Notes: generated by a model not told the origin, from the sequence alone. Positions 19,876-30,879 are shown, numbered from the stretch's first letter. The stretch is DNA of 64,000 bases from Luidia sarsii (GCA_949987565.1 OX465103.1:2468011-2532010); one strand, 5' to 3'. Translations and numbers: made by a program.

Positions 19876-21024
19876 TCAGTTCCCGCGGCATGGTTTCATC
19901 TTGCGGAGCTGGTCGAAGCAGTCCTTGCGGAAGCGGCGGTTTGCCAGCCCGTAGATGACCGGGTTGGCTACGTTGTTGACGTACATGAAGAGCGTGCAGT
20001 TGTACATGATGTTGATTATGTCACCCGACACGCGGCCGCCGTCCAAGGCGTGTAGGATGGTAGACATGTAGACCCAGTAGGTCAGCCAGCTCAGCATGAA
20101 GACCACGGTGGTGATGAAGAGCATCCGTGTGGTCTTGCGCTGCAGGGAGAGCGGCTGGGCGCTCTTAGCGGTCTCCTTGGGCCGGGCCTCGTCGGCCCCC
20201 GGCGGTCCAGGAGCCTCGCCGGTCGCCGCCTCGGAGCTGCCCCGGACGCTGGAGGCCCTGGCGGCAGCGGCAGAGGGTTGAGAAGGCCCGGCCACCGTCG
20301 AAGCCTGCCCAGGATGCGAGATCGGCGGCAGGGTGGTGGAGAACTCCCGGTCGACCGTGCTGGCGTAGCCCCGCAGTCCGCCGGTGACGGTCGAGGGCCC
20401 GTCCCGCCCGACGCCACTCAGCGCGTTGACACGCACGTGGCGCCGGATGACGGCGAAGACGCGCCCGTAGCAGGCGCAGATCACTAGCGTCGCCGCGACA
20501 AGGAGCACCATCTGGAGGGCGCCCGACAGCTTCTTGGCCGTCAGGGAGGGCCAGTAGAAATCCACGGCTATCGGGGATATCACCACGGCGGCCACGGCGT
20601 ACGAGGCGACCAGCAGGCCGCGGGCCCGGCCCGGCCCCGGCCCCAGCAGGCGTCGCTGCCGCGGCGGCCGGCACACGCAGTCGTAGCGCTCGGCGGCGAT
20701 GGCGGCCGTCACCCCCACCGAGGCGAAGACGTTGACCAGGTTGGCCACCAGCACGGCCCGCAGGCCCGGCCCGGGCACGAAGCTGCCCTCCCGCAGGAGG
20801 AAGCCGAAATTGACCAGGCTGTAGAAGCGCATGGCGCAGACGAGGAAGTCCACCCAGGCCAGGCCCATGATCAGGACGTGCGTGCTGGTGCGCTGCGGCT
20901 TGGCCCAGTAGACGCGGAAGATCAGGCCGTTGCCGAAGACCCCCAGCACGATGACCACGCTGTAGAAGACCAGCTTCAGTACGGCGTTGACGGTCATAGC
21001 CGCGTCGGGACCGGTAGAGGCCAT
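19876..21024 (-). CDS. class A GPCR, array gene 4 (class B), intact
   Basis: A 382-residue class B receptor. TM4-ECL2 (VISPIAVDFYWPSLTAKK) and ECL3 (LHALDGGRVSGDIIN) match gene 2. TM2-loop 1 reads VNFGFLLREGSFVPGPG, with a unique Asn for Lys and the PGPG of gene 1. Loop 3 has the EAPGPP of the window-start copy. The gene is therefore a mosaic of states found in the other copies, as expected from gene conversion in a young array. The motifs ERY, SWLTY and NPVIY are intact. The start at 21024 follows a GA leader. Confidence 0.93.
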   Translation of the reverse strand: MASTGPDAAMTVNAVLKLVFYSVVIVLGVFGNGLIFRVYWAKPQRTSTHVLIMGLAWVDFLVCAMRFYSLVNFGFLLREGSFVPGPGLRAVLVANLVNVFASVGVTAAIAAERYDCVCRPPRQRRLLGPGPGRARGLLVASYAVAAVVISPIAVDFYWPSLTAKKLSGALQMVLLVAATLVICACYGRVFAVIRRHVRVNALSGVGRDGPSTVTGGLRGYASTVDREFSTTLPPISHPGQASTVAGPSQPSAAAARASSVRGSSEAATGEAPGPPGADEARPKETAKSAQPLSLQRKTTRMLFITTVVFMLSWLTYWVYMSTILHALDGGRVSGDIINIMYNCTLFMYVNNVANPVIYGLANRRFRKDCFDQLRKMKPCRGN

Positions 21025-21183
21025 GACTCTCTCTCTCTCTCTCCTCCCAAACCAGCCGCCCTCCTGTCCTCCACGAAGTATACAATCAGCTTCCTTTCCA
21101 CACGGCTAGTCTAGTAGTCCACAGATCAACCAACGACGCAGGGAAGAACCAACAACCAACTGCTGTGCCAGAGAAATCACGCT

Positions 21184-21194
21184 GCTTTATAAAC
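21184..21194 (-). promoter_or_regulatory. TATA box of GPCR gene 4
   Basis: GGTTTATAAAGCAGCGTG on the - strand, about 165 bp before the ATG. Confidence 0.6.
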
Positions 21195-21309
21195 CCCGGT
21201 CGGCCGTTTGAAGCCATCGCACTGCTGCCCAATCTGAATCCTCCTCCTCTCCTACCCCCCAAAAAATAACCTCTAAGATTTCAAACTCACACCATGCACG
21301 CATGCGCAC

Positions 21310-21915
21310 TGCATGACATCGGCATGTGTCCTGTCACAAGCCACCGCTGTAAGTGACCCCCTCCCCACGCAGCCTGGTGCTTGCCGCTCCAACAGTGTCG
21401 ATATAAGACGACGCGCCCGCATAGGTCCGCTGGCTGACTGCCAGCTCACGTCCTCTCCCCCGAAAACTCCGACAATACCGACCATCCCCTTCTCCTTTAA
21501 CTTTTGGAGCCAATGTCCACGGAGAACCACTTCTGATGTAAACTTTAATCACTCACAAGCAAGCCAAGAGTGCTTGCCAAGGATGAAGTCTCTTCCAAGG
21601 ATAACTGCCGCCCGCAGAGACGAAAAGACTCGGCGAAAGATAGCATCCACCGGGATGAGCCTCACTTTTTTTTTAACCGGATTACTCAGAAAGTGAAAAT
21701 AAAGTAAGCAAGGAATGGAAGGGCAGCTAATGCATCCGAATTGAAATGAAAAGGGCCAGCCAATTCGAGGTAAAACAGCACGGAGTTTCCTTTGAATTTG
21801 CGAGTATAGGTCTTCCAAAGACACCAGTACCCTGGTGACTAACAGACCTTCGTGTCTTACTGAGTGAAGCGCAACGAGCCAATTTGTATACTGCCCCAAA
21901 CAATGAAACGCCGTT
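21310..21915. repeat. block-2-specific upstream segment, copy 2
   Basis: Second copy of the segment at 18400-19030. Confidence 0.7.
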
Positions 21916-22289
21916 CTTTAATCTGTCACGAAGGGGAGGGGGGTGGAGGGGGTGGGGGAGGGGAGGGGAGGTGGAAGGGGAGGGACAGGTGGAAAGGGAG
22001 GGGGAGGGGGAGGGGAAGGTGATGGGAGGGGAGGGGGCAGGGGAGCAGAGGAAGAGCCTTAGAGGTGAGAGACTAGTATACAGCCCCAAACAATGGCGTT
22101 CTCAAATCTGTTTCGGGCGAGGGGGAGAGGGAGGGGGAGGGGAGGGAGAGCGGTAGACAGGGAAGACTTGGGCTTCTTGTCCCTAGAAAATAAGATAATG
22201 GAAATGTAATTATTAAGGGCAGTGTGTAATCTTCTTTCCGTTCCTCCCCAGACGAAGAATTCACCATAACCGTGCCCTTAGAGACGGAG

Positions 22290-22680
22290 TCTAAGCATAC
22301 ATATGCACAGCTTGCCAGTGTCATCGTCTCTGTGAGAAGATTTCAATTTCCAAATCGGATTTCGGGCCAAAAGAAAACCCTTGGAGAATGCAAGTTGAAA
22401 AAATGATGATGCAAGTCAAAAGTTGTATCTTTGATTTTGTTTTTTGTTCGTATTCTCAGTAATCCAATCCCGATGATTCATTCGGGGTTTTTCTTTGCAC
22501 TGCTTTTGCCTGATAATTTCTGCTCATCATATTGGTTTGATTGTATATTTCAATTCCACGAGAATATTCTTTTTGGTTTGTTTAATGACAGCATCGAACG
22601 GGACTGGAGAGGAAGATGCAGCCCCATCGTAGCGATATCCGACCCGCTGTTTCCCGATAAACATCCACCTCTCGACCAAT
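22290..22680. repeat. GPCR 3' flank without a gene (array right edge)
   Basis: ATGCACAGCTTGCCAGTG through GATGCAGCCCCATCGTAG follows the 3' flanks of the other units. Homology then stops before the position where a receptor would end. Confidence 0.7.
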
Positions 22681-22694
22681 TTCAGCCAACGGTA

Positions 22695-22865
22695 AGGCCC
22701 GTGTGATCTCTGGAGATATACGACAGTTAATGGTTCGTTGCTTCTGAATCTCATCCTCCCCTCAATCCACAAGCAAAGGTAGCTGATTAATTTGGAAGGC
22801 CGCCACCTAATGGCTGAATAGCTTCGGCGGTACAATGTCGGATTGCGTGAGACACCATTCCCATC
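22695..22865 (+). mobile_element. SINE copy at right edge of the GPCR array
   Basis: GTGATCTCTGGAGATATACG, GGAAGGCCGCCACCTAATGG and GGCTGAATAGCTTCGGCGG match the SINE core and A-box. The B-box is lost. Confidence 0.6.
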
Positions 22866-22939
22866 CGCTATGAAAATTTAAATTTAAAGCTGACATTGCC
22901 GGGACGTGAATAAGGGTCGCACGTTCCCCTTTCGCTGTT

Positions 22940-23870
22940 GTCTATCGTTTGCTGACTGTCTTCCTCTTGTCCATGTGTTTCACCCTTGACTGTCTCTCTT
23001 CTTCTCATGAGGCTCGGACATCATCTCTACATTGCTGTCTGTTGTTTGCTGACTGTCTTCCACTTGTCCATGTCCGACTGTCTTGCTCTTGTCCATGTGT
23101 TTCACCCTTGACTGTCTCTCTCCTTCTCATAAGGCTCGGACACCCTCTCTACATTACTGTCTGTTGTTTGCTGACTGTCTTGCTCTTGTCCATGTGTTCC
23201 ACCCATGTCTGTCTCTCTCCTTCTCATAAGGCTGGGACATCCTCCCTCCAGTGCTGTCTATCGTTTGCTGACTGTCTTGCTCTTGTCCATGTGTTCCACC
23301 CTTGTCTGTCTCTCTCCTTCTCATAAGGCTGGGACATCCTCCCTCCACTGCTGTCTATTGTTTGCTGACTGTCTTGCTCTTGTCCATGTGTTCCACCCTT
23401 GTCTGTCTCTCTCCTTCTCATGAGTCTCGGACATCCTCTTTACATTGCTGTCTATTTTTTGCCGACTGTCTTGCTCTTGTCCATGTGTTCCACCCCTATC
23501 TGCCTCTCCTTCTCATAAGGCTCGGACATCCTCCCTCCACTGCTGTCTATTGTTTGCTGACTGTCTTGCTCTTGTCCATGTGTTCCACCCTTGTCTGTCT
23601 CTCTCCTTCTCATGAGTCTCGGACATCCTCTTTACATTGCTGTCTATTTTTTGCCGACTGTCTTGCTCTTGTCCATGTGTTCCACCCCTATCTGTCTCTC
23701 CTTCTCATAAGGCTCGGACATCCTCCCTCCACTGCTGTCTATTGTTTGCTGACTGTCTTGCTCTTGTCCATGTGTTCCACCCTTGTCTGTCTCTCTCCTT
23801 CTCATAAGGCTCGGACATACTCTCTCCACTGCTGTCGAAGACTCGATCATCCTCCCTCCATTTTAGTTGC
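22940..23870. repeat. about 97-bp tandem repeat
   Basis: The unit contains GCTGACTGTCTTGCTCTTGT, CCATGTGTTCCACCC and CTTCTCATAAGGCTCGGACA, roughly 9-10 copies. The Leu/Ser-rich open frames through it are periodic artefacts. Confidence 0.93.
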
Positions 23871-23876
23871 TGACTT

Positions 23877-23877
<1 letters not shown>

Positions 23878-23949
<72 letters not shown>
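23878..23949. repeat. (CT)n microsatellite
   Basis: Pure dinucleotide tract. Confidence 0.97.
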
Positions 23950-23951
<2 letters not shown>

Positions 23952-24411
23952 GCAACACTGGGTGGCCTTGGGTCACCATCTGCTTCTCTGTCCCTTCTTG
24001 TTTCCGTCCCGGTGCAATGGCAAACTTGTCACCCCTGTCTTTCCTCAGTGCATTTCCCCTCTGTCACCTTTTTTCCCCTCTTTCCCGTCTCGCCTCCTCG
24101 CTTAGAGCGGAGGCCATCCCCGTCACGTCCGGCACTTCTGTAAAACTGCCCGCTATCTATCTATAAAAACCGAACGGCATTGCCGGTTTTCATTTGTGCT
24201 GCATTTCACCTCTTGGGAGCCGCTAGCCACCTTTTCCCTGATCGGCCCGATGGGGCGTCCCCCACGCAAAGTGTCGGCCTAAAGATTCACAGTCGCCTCA
24301 TTATTTTTTAGTATCAACATCGCACGGACACTGCCCACGATGGTCTGCCATTATAATTTATGCTCCCATACAAACCCCCCCCCCCCAAAAAAAAACCCTC
24401 ACAACGAAACA
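23950..24411. other. intergenic
   Basis: No gene. C and A homopolymer runs lie at 24376-24395. Confidence 0.4.
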
Positions 24412-24889
24412 GTGGTTTTAAAGGGACATGATAGGAAACAAAATAAAGCAAAACAATTTGGTTGTTCCCTCAACAAAGTTTGGTTGTTCCCTCAACAAAA
24501 TTTGGTTGTTCCCTCAACAAAATTTGGTTGTTCCCTCAACAAAATTTGGTTGTTCCCTCAACAAAATTGGTTGTTCCCTCAACAAAATTTGGTTGTTCCC
24601 TCAACAAAATTTGGTTGTTCCCTCAACAAAATTGGTTGTTCCCTCAACAAAATTGGTTGTTCCCTCAACAAAATTTGGTTGTTCCCTCAACAAAATTTGG
24701 TTGTTCCCTCAACAAAATTGGTTGTTCCCTCAACAAAATTGGTTGTTCCCTCAACAAAATTGGTTGTTCCCTTAACAAAATTGGTTGTTCCCTCAACAAA
24801 ATTGGTTGTTCCCACAACAAAATTTCGTTGTTCCCTCAACAAAATTTTTTTGCTTTATTTTTTTTCCTATCATGTCCCTTTAAAACCAC
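24412..24889. mobile_element. TIR element containing a minisatellite
   Basis: Ends of about 45 bp (GTGGTTTTAAAGGGACATGA and its complement at 24889) enclose an array of about 20 units of GGTTGTTCCCTCAACAAAAT (24470-24845). Each unit is itself a small hairpin (GTTGTT / AACAA). Confidence 0.75.
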
Positions 24890-25771
24890 CGTAGAAACAC
24901 CACTTCCCGGAGGGAAAAGACTCACAACCTCGACTCGCTCGCTTGTCAAGCAGTTACACGTTGGACGCTGAGACTTGAAAGCGAAATTTTGACTCGGGAT
25001 GTTTTCTCGCGGGGATGAGGCTCCTAACCGATCAGTGTCTATTCTTATTCTTATTATTCTCATTTATTTATCTCATCCAACAACAAACAAAATGCCAGTT
25101 ACAGGGAGATATATATAAATAAATAAAACACTAATTTGATGAATTAATTCACAATTGAATTACAATTAAATAGTTAAATAAATAATGGATATCATTCATA
25201 GAACCAACATACATTCAATCAAAAGAAGAGAAGTACAATCTTACAATCAAAGGCCATACACACAACAAACAGACAGACAGACAGACAAACAGAAAACAAG
25301 CAAACAAGTACAACTATGCAAGAAGCAGAGATTCAAACCACAATCAATCACATGAACATTGACAATATGACAAAACCAAACAGTACTGTACATGTACATG
25401 GTGGCACCCTCCGAAGGATTGCCAAATGTAAACTAAATCACAATCGAGGCTCCCCCAAAAAATTAAACCATGTAAACACTAAAGCATAATTTGTAATATG
25501 CATACCAAAACAAGAAATTATGGCTTTTATTTAAACAGACTTATATTATTGGGGAAGGCATACCTAAGATGTAAATATAATGGATTTACCTCGAGCCAGA
25601 TACATTAAATACAGCTTGTTCTTGCATGTAGTTAGAGACCCCCCTTGCAAAGAAACGTTACTGAATCAAAGTGCCGGGAAATAAGGCTAAGATAACTGTG
25701 GATACGTATATCATAAACATAGCAGGGTCTATGACAAAGGTGGACGCACGGTACCGCCAAAAAAATAACCG
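24890..25771. other. AT-rich intergenic; possible LINE 3' end
   Basis: No ORF. TTATTTATCTCATCCAACAA near 25065 and repeated AAATAAATAA strings resemble the tail of a - strand non-LTR element, but no coding relic is found. Confidence 0.25.
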
Positions 25772-26226
25772 CCTATGGAGAGATATATAACAGGACCGAC
25801 ATATGACGCTTAACCACCGTCGTTGGGCTATGCTGGTACCCCGTAAATTGTGTGGGGACTATACAAGGACATGTTTTGTAAACCAGCGTAGGTGAGGCTT
25901 AGGGCGCTACTTAGTTCTATGGTTACGGTTAGAGTTAGAGTTCGGGTTGGGTTAGCGTTACTGATAGAGTTAGGATTAGGATTAGGATTAGGGTTAGGTT
26001 CAGGATTAGGGTTGTTAGGGTTAGGATTAGGATAAGGGTTAGGGTTGTTTCGTGCTTGTGCTTGTAACTACCTAAGAAATGAATGAATGAATGAATGAAT
26101 GAATGAATGAATGAATGAATGAATGGGGGAGGCCTCAGCAAAACCTGGCTTCGCGCACGCGCACTTATAGCTTAGCCACGGTGGTTAAGTGTCATACGTC
26201 GTGACGCTTATATGCCTCCCTATGGA
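25772..26226. mobile_element. TIR element with telomere-like core, copy 1
   Basis: Inverted ends (ATATGACGCTTAACCACCGT ... ACGGTGGTTAAGTGTCATAC) enclose degenerate TTAGGG/TTAGGA repeats (about 25920-26045) and a GAAT array (26080-26125). Non-coding. An inverted copy lies at 49441-49872. Confidence 0.75.
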
Positions 26227-27007
26227 TGAATGCTTTCGCCTGTCTCAGGCCGGTGTCGCATGGAATTATGTCCGCTGTGCAATTCTATCCGGCGGACATT
26301 ATTGCATATGCAATGATATCCGCCCGGACGCTGCCGCATAATGCAACTGTGTCCGGCCGGACACATGTGCATATGCAATAGTGTCCGCCATCATGCAAAA
26401 CGGTCCTTGAAGTAAACGCCCTCTATTGATTACGGGACGGAAGTACACATACCAGATTGAAGCTTATGTCGAAAGGTTTAGAATTCACTTGGTCGGCGTG
26501 ACGTCACAGAATGGCATTCTGGCACCTGATTGGTCAGTTTGGCTGTTTCATGTTATTCCCTGGAGTGAAAGATTTCTACAGGCGTGAATGATTAGTTAAG
26601 AAAGTTTAGAAAACCTAACTTCATGCAACTCCATCTGAATTTCCACTCATTCATGTGACTACTCCATACTACCCCATATGACCACTCCATAGACACTCTG
26701 TGGTAAGTTTCACTCCAGTTGAAGGGAATGAGCCTTTCAAACTCGACAACCCCGACCAACAGAATAAAAGAAATTAGAGATTTATGTTTGCAAAACAGAC
26801 CAGAATGCCTTTTCGCATCTGTGTCCCAATTTGTTTTTATACATACTGCATTTCAAATTAATCAAATTCATCCGATATGTGGATTGGACCTTCATCTCAG
26901 ATTTTCTAATTACCCGAAGGAAAAAGATCGAAAACGTACGTGTTGCATTCTTTTGGCAACCGTACAAAGAACGGTATATTGATTGGCAAGTTGTAGGCTC
27001 CGTTAAC
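26227..27007. other. intergenic; GCATATGC palindrome cluster
   Basis: 26240-26420 holds repeated GTCCG/CGGAC boxes around TTGCATATGCAA-type palindromes. No gene is seen in the rest. Confidence 0.5.
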
Positions 27008-27090
27008 AAAGCAGGCTGCGTAGCCTAGTGGTTAAGGCGCTTAACTGGAAAGTGGACGGTCCATGTTCGAATCCGTATTAGGTATTTTGC
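27008..27090 (+). mobile_element. tRNA-like SINE fragment
   Basis: TAGCCTAGTGGTTAAGGCGC is a good A-box and TGTTCGAATCC a good B-box. The acceptor ends do not pair, so it is not a functional tRNA gene. Confidence 0.55.
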
Positions 27091-28690
27091 CCTTTTTTGT
27101 CTGCTAATGAACGGGTAAACTATAAGAGCTTCTAGAAACACCTCTCCGAGTAACACCGTCACTTGGCCCGATCGGTTGGGCCGTGTGCGCTGGGACTGTT
27201 ACGCTAAAATTCCAGGGTTTGTGCCTAAGTAAAGGTCCGTGTCTCGCTTGGCCGGCTCGGCGGCGAATGGCTTAGGGGCCGACACGTGTACCTCCCTTGC
27301 ACGGCACAAGGTTCTCCGGACCTACCTGGGAGAGCAGGGAAGCGAAGGCGGGTGCAAGATACCCTACCGCTGGAACTTCTACTTTTTTGCTTCGTTTATT
27401 TTTAATATTTTTTTTTCTTAATTTTCGGTCAGTTTTCATATTTCTCTCGTCAACTTTTTGTTTTGTTTATTTCCGTTATACTGTTTCCTATCTTGTTTTC
27501 TTCCGTTTTCGACTGTTTTTTTAATTTTCCCCCGTCTTTTTAATTTATATTACGATTGCTAGGCTGCATTTTGTTCCTCATTTTTGATTTGCTGAATTTA
27601 CTGATCCCTTTTTCATGTTTATTTTCATGAATTATACTTGATTGTTCTCTGTATTTCTTAGACTTGTTTTGAGATTCCTGAAAAAGGCAATTAGTCCTAT
27701 GTCTTAGCAGTATTCAATAATTATTATTTTGTACGCTTATAGGAGAACGTTATCGGTGACTTCAATTCATGTGCTGGTCACTTGAGGGCGCACTTGATTG
27801 TTTACATAATCATTTACATTGTACATGTATATTGTACATGTACGTGTACTTACGTTCTGCAGGTTGCAAAAAGGCCGTTAAATCGAGCTCCCATTGAACG
27901 CTGTCTAATAAAAAAAAAGGAAAAAAAGAAGAAAGAAAATCCAAATTCTTATTTTATACTTATTGTAGACCCTCTTCGCATCGTTTTGATGGAATTTGCG
28001 AAGGTCGAAAAAGTTGACATCACCGGGATTCGAACCCATACCCTCTATTCCCACCCCAAAATGCATGCACATTATTGTGCACAAAGTCTATGGGACTTTT
28101 CGAAACAATGGTCCTTTGGTTCCAAACCTAAGATTTTCAATGTTTAGTAAGCTAACTGCTAATCTAACAGCTAACTGTCCACCAAATTTCGAGAAGATTC
28201 ACCAATGGCTAATATGTGCGTAAAATCACGCATTTTGATGACGTCACGGTTGCGTCATGCCATTTTGGCTCCGGAAGGTGTTTCTCAACCATATCCCCAA
28301 TAGATATAAAAGAGAAAATAAAAAAATAATATATCGCTCCGTTGGCCAAATATGCTCAATTGAATGATACGATCTGAAAAGTTCATGACCTCATTAATAT
28401 TCATGATATGACATCACGATCAAATGAGGAAACCTTTTCTATACTTAGATATACTGCAAAATTGAAACCAAACGAACTTGTACTTCTGCTTTTATTGGAG
28501 TTTGAAAATTGTCAGAAATTGAAAAAAGTCAGAAAACTAAAAAATCCGAACAAAAACAATAGCTTTTCCGCTTCGCGGCTGAAAATCTGAAAAGCGACGA
28601 AGCCGTTGCAGATTTCACGCTGCATGTGCATCCACGTACGTGTACATTCGGTGTATGTGAGGTCGGTTACGTACGTACGTCTACGGACAG
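27091..28690. other. intergenic, no gene supported
   Basis: A reversed B-box (GGGATTCGAACCCATACC) at about 28024 marks another SINE remnant. TACATGTAC simple sequence lies at 27820-27850. No coding region is recognised. Confidence 0.4.
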
Positions 28691-28862
28691 TTTTGAGAAG
28701 TTCCGGACACAATTGCATATGCAAAAGTGTCCGAAGCGGACAGTTTTGCATAGCGGACAGTTTTGCATGGCGGACAGTTTTGCATGGCGGACAGTTTTGC
28801 ATGGCGGACAGTTTTGCATGGCGGACAGTTTTGCATGGCGGACAGTTTTGCATCTGACAGCG
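28691..28862. repeat. 18-bp tandem repeat GCGGACAGTTTTGCATG(G)
   Basis: About seven units follow a palindromic lead-in with TTGCATATGCAA and GTGTCCG, related to the cluster at 26240-26420. Confidence 0.9.
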
Positions 28863-28965
28863 GTCCGCTTGCTTCGGACACATATACTCATTGTTGTATC
28901 CTTGCGCAGACATTGCTTTGTTCTCGTACACTATACAACCGATCGAGAAACGATGTTTTAAAAAA

Positions 28966-29151
28966 CGCAGTGGCTATTGTTACGGCAGTCGTCCGTGTGG
29001 TTCCCTCACTTGAAAGTATTCGTCAGCATTGCAGGCTGGTTGAACCAGACTATTCGTTGATAGTCTGGTTCCAAGAGATAAACATCCTGACAAATAATGC
29101 TAAGTACGTCAGGGAACCACATGAACGACTGCCGTAAACACAGCCACTGCG
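28966..29151. mobile_element. Mutator-like MITE, copy 1
   Basis: The 186-bp element has TIRs of about 45 bp (CGCAGTGGCTATTGTTACGG ... CAGCCACTGCG). A perfect 9-bp target duplication TTTAAAAAA flanks it (28957-28965 and 29152-29160). Confidence 0.85.
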
Positions 29152-29160
29152 TTTAAAAAA

Positions 29161-30077
29161 TGCTCACCTTTCGGCCACATTCACTTTCCTGGGTAGAAAT
29201 TTAGACCGTACGTCCCTTATATATAATACACTGTGCTTCGATATGCGACGGATTCTTACCTGTCACAAATTTACTGGTTTTGTGTTATTTCCAAAATACC
29301 ATTTCACTGTGGAGAGCTATTCAACCTAATGGACAAGGTCTCCATAAGCACTATATTCGCGCCCAAGCGCTGAGTGTGTGTGTGTGTGTGTGTGGGGGGG
29401 GGGGTGGACAAACCCAACAAATTAACAGAAAAGGGAAAACAAGACACAAGAGCAATCTATCGGCTGCTCGACCGCGTCCATTAGACTCGTGTTGAGGATG
29501 AATCAACGGGACTTTGACGGGGTGGAGAGGCAGAAGGATGAGAAGTAATTGGAAGTAGAGGAGAGGCGGAAGGAGATGGAGAGGGAGGCGAAAGGTAAAG
29601 CTTCACCCCCACGGATCTTACTGATAGCCTAGAATCCTCGTGGCAACGGAGGAAGAGAAGGAGGAGGAGGCGGAGTGGGCGGAAGAGGTGGAGGAGGAGG
29701 AGGGGAAGGAGGAGGAGGAGGAAGAAGGAAGAGGAGGGGAGGAAGAGGAGGAGGGGGGAGGAGGAGGAGGGGGAGGAGGAGGAGGAAGAAGGAAGAGGAG
29801 GGGGAGGAAGAGGAGGAGGGGGAGGCGGAGGGGGCGGAGGAAGAGGAGGAGGAACAGCACATCTCACATCAAAGACCTCGCTGATGTCAAACAAGAAACA
29901 AGGCACTCACGACGATGTTCAGCACATCTGTGTACTTGTAGAGTGGGCTTCTTGCAAGTGAGTGGCAGTGGCGTCAAGTGGCCAGCGAAGAGATCTCACA
30001 GAGTACACGCCTTAATGAAGTGACGATCACATACAGTTGCGATAAAAAGCAATGCGGGGTTTGGCTCGGGCACGGGC
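29161..30077. repeat. intergenic with (TG)n, poly(G) and an AGG-rich tract
   Basis: (TG)n and G run at 29374-29404; AGG/GGA purine tract at 29640-29860. No gene is supported. Confidence 0.7.
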
Positions 30078-30823
30078 TCTCTCTCTCTCTACCTCTCTCT
30101 CCCCCTCTCTCTCTCTATCCCTCCCTAGCTCTCTCTCTCCCTCTCTCTCTCTCTCCCTCTCTCTGCCCCCTCTCTCTCTATCCCTCCCTCTCTCTCCCTC
30201 TCTCTCTCTCTAGCTCTCTCACTCTCCCTCTCTCTATCTCTCTCTAGCTCTCTCTCTCTCCCTCTCTCTCCCTCTCCCTCTCTCCCCCTCTCTCTCCCCT
30301 CTCTCTCCCTCTCTCTATCTCTCTCTAGCTCTCTCTCGCTTTCTCTCTCTCGCTCTCTGTCTCCCCTCGCTCTCTCTCTATCCCCCTCTCTCTCTCTAGC
30401 TCTCTCTCTCTCTCCCTCTCTCTCCCTCTCCCTCTCTCTCCCTCTCTCTCTCCGTCTCTCTCTCTATCTCTCTCCCTCTCTCTCTATATCTCTCTCCCTC
30501 TCTCTCTCGCTTTCTCTTTCTCTCTCGCTCTCTGTCTTTCCCTCGCTCTCTCTCTCTCTCTCTATCCCCCTCTCTCTCTAGCTCTCTCTATCTCTCTATC
30601 TCTCTCTAGCTCTCTCTATCTCGCTTTCTCTCTTTCGCTCTCTGTCTCTCCCTCGCTCTCTCTCTCTATCCCTCTCTCCCCCTAGCTCTCTCTCTCTAGC
30701 TCTCTCTCGCTCTCTCTCTCTCTCTACCCCTCTCTCTCTCTCTCGCTTTCTCTGTCTATCTCGCTCTCTGTCTCTCCCTCGCTCTCTCTCTCTCTATCCC
30801 CCCTCTCTCTCTAGCTCTCTCTC

Positions 30824-30879
<56 letters not shown>

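Larger units (their letters stand above)
11946..22690 (-). repeat. tandem GPCR segmental array, four gene units plus one empty flank
   Basis: Shared landmarks (GACGAAGAATTCACCATAAC and ACATATGCACAGCTTGCCAG) recur near 13.99, 16.40, 19.31 and 22.30 kb, so units are about 2.4-3.0 kb. Unit order by gene class is A, B, A, B. The last landmark leads into a 3' flank (22290-22680) with no receptor. The 3' flanks (for example GTAAAGTTCGTCCAGTTGAG) are also shared by all units. Confidence 0.85.

Noticed and set aside
23302..24105. 267-codon hydrophobic open frame resembling a membrane protein
   Set aside because: Translation of a 97-bp tandem repeat followed by (CT)n; no start context or domain.
27008..27090. 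Functional tRNA gene
   Set aside because: A- and B-boxes are good but the acceptor strands do not pair.
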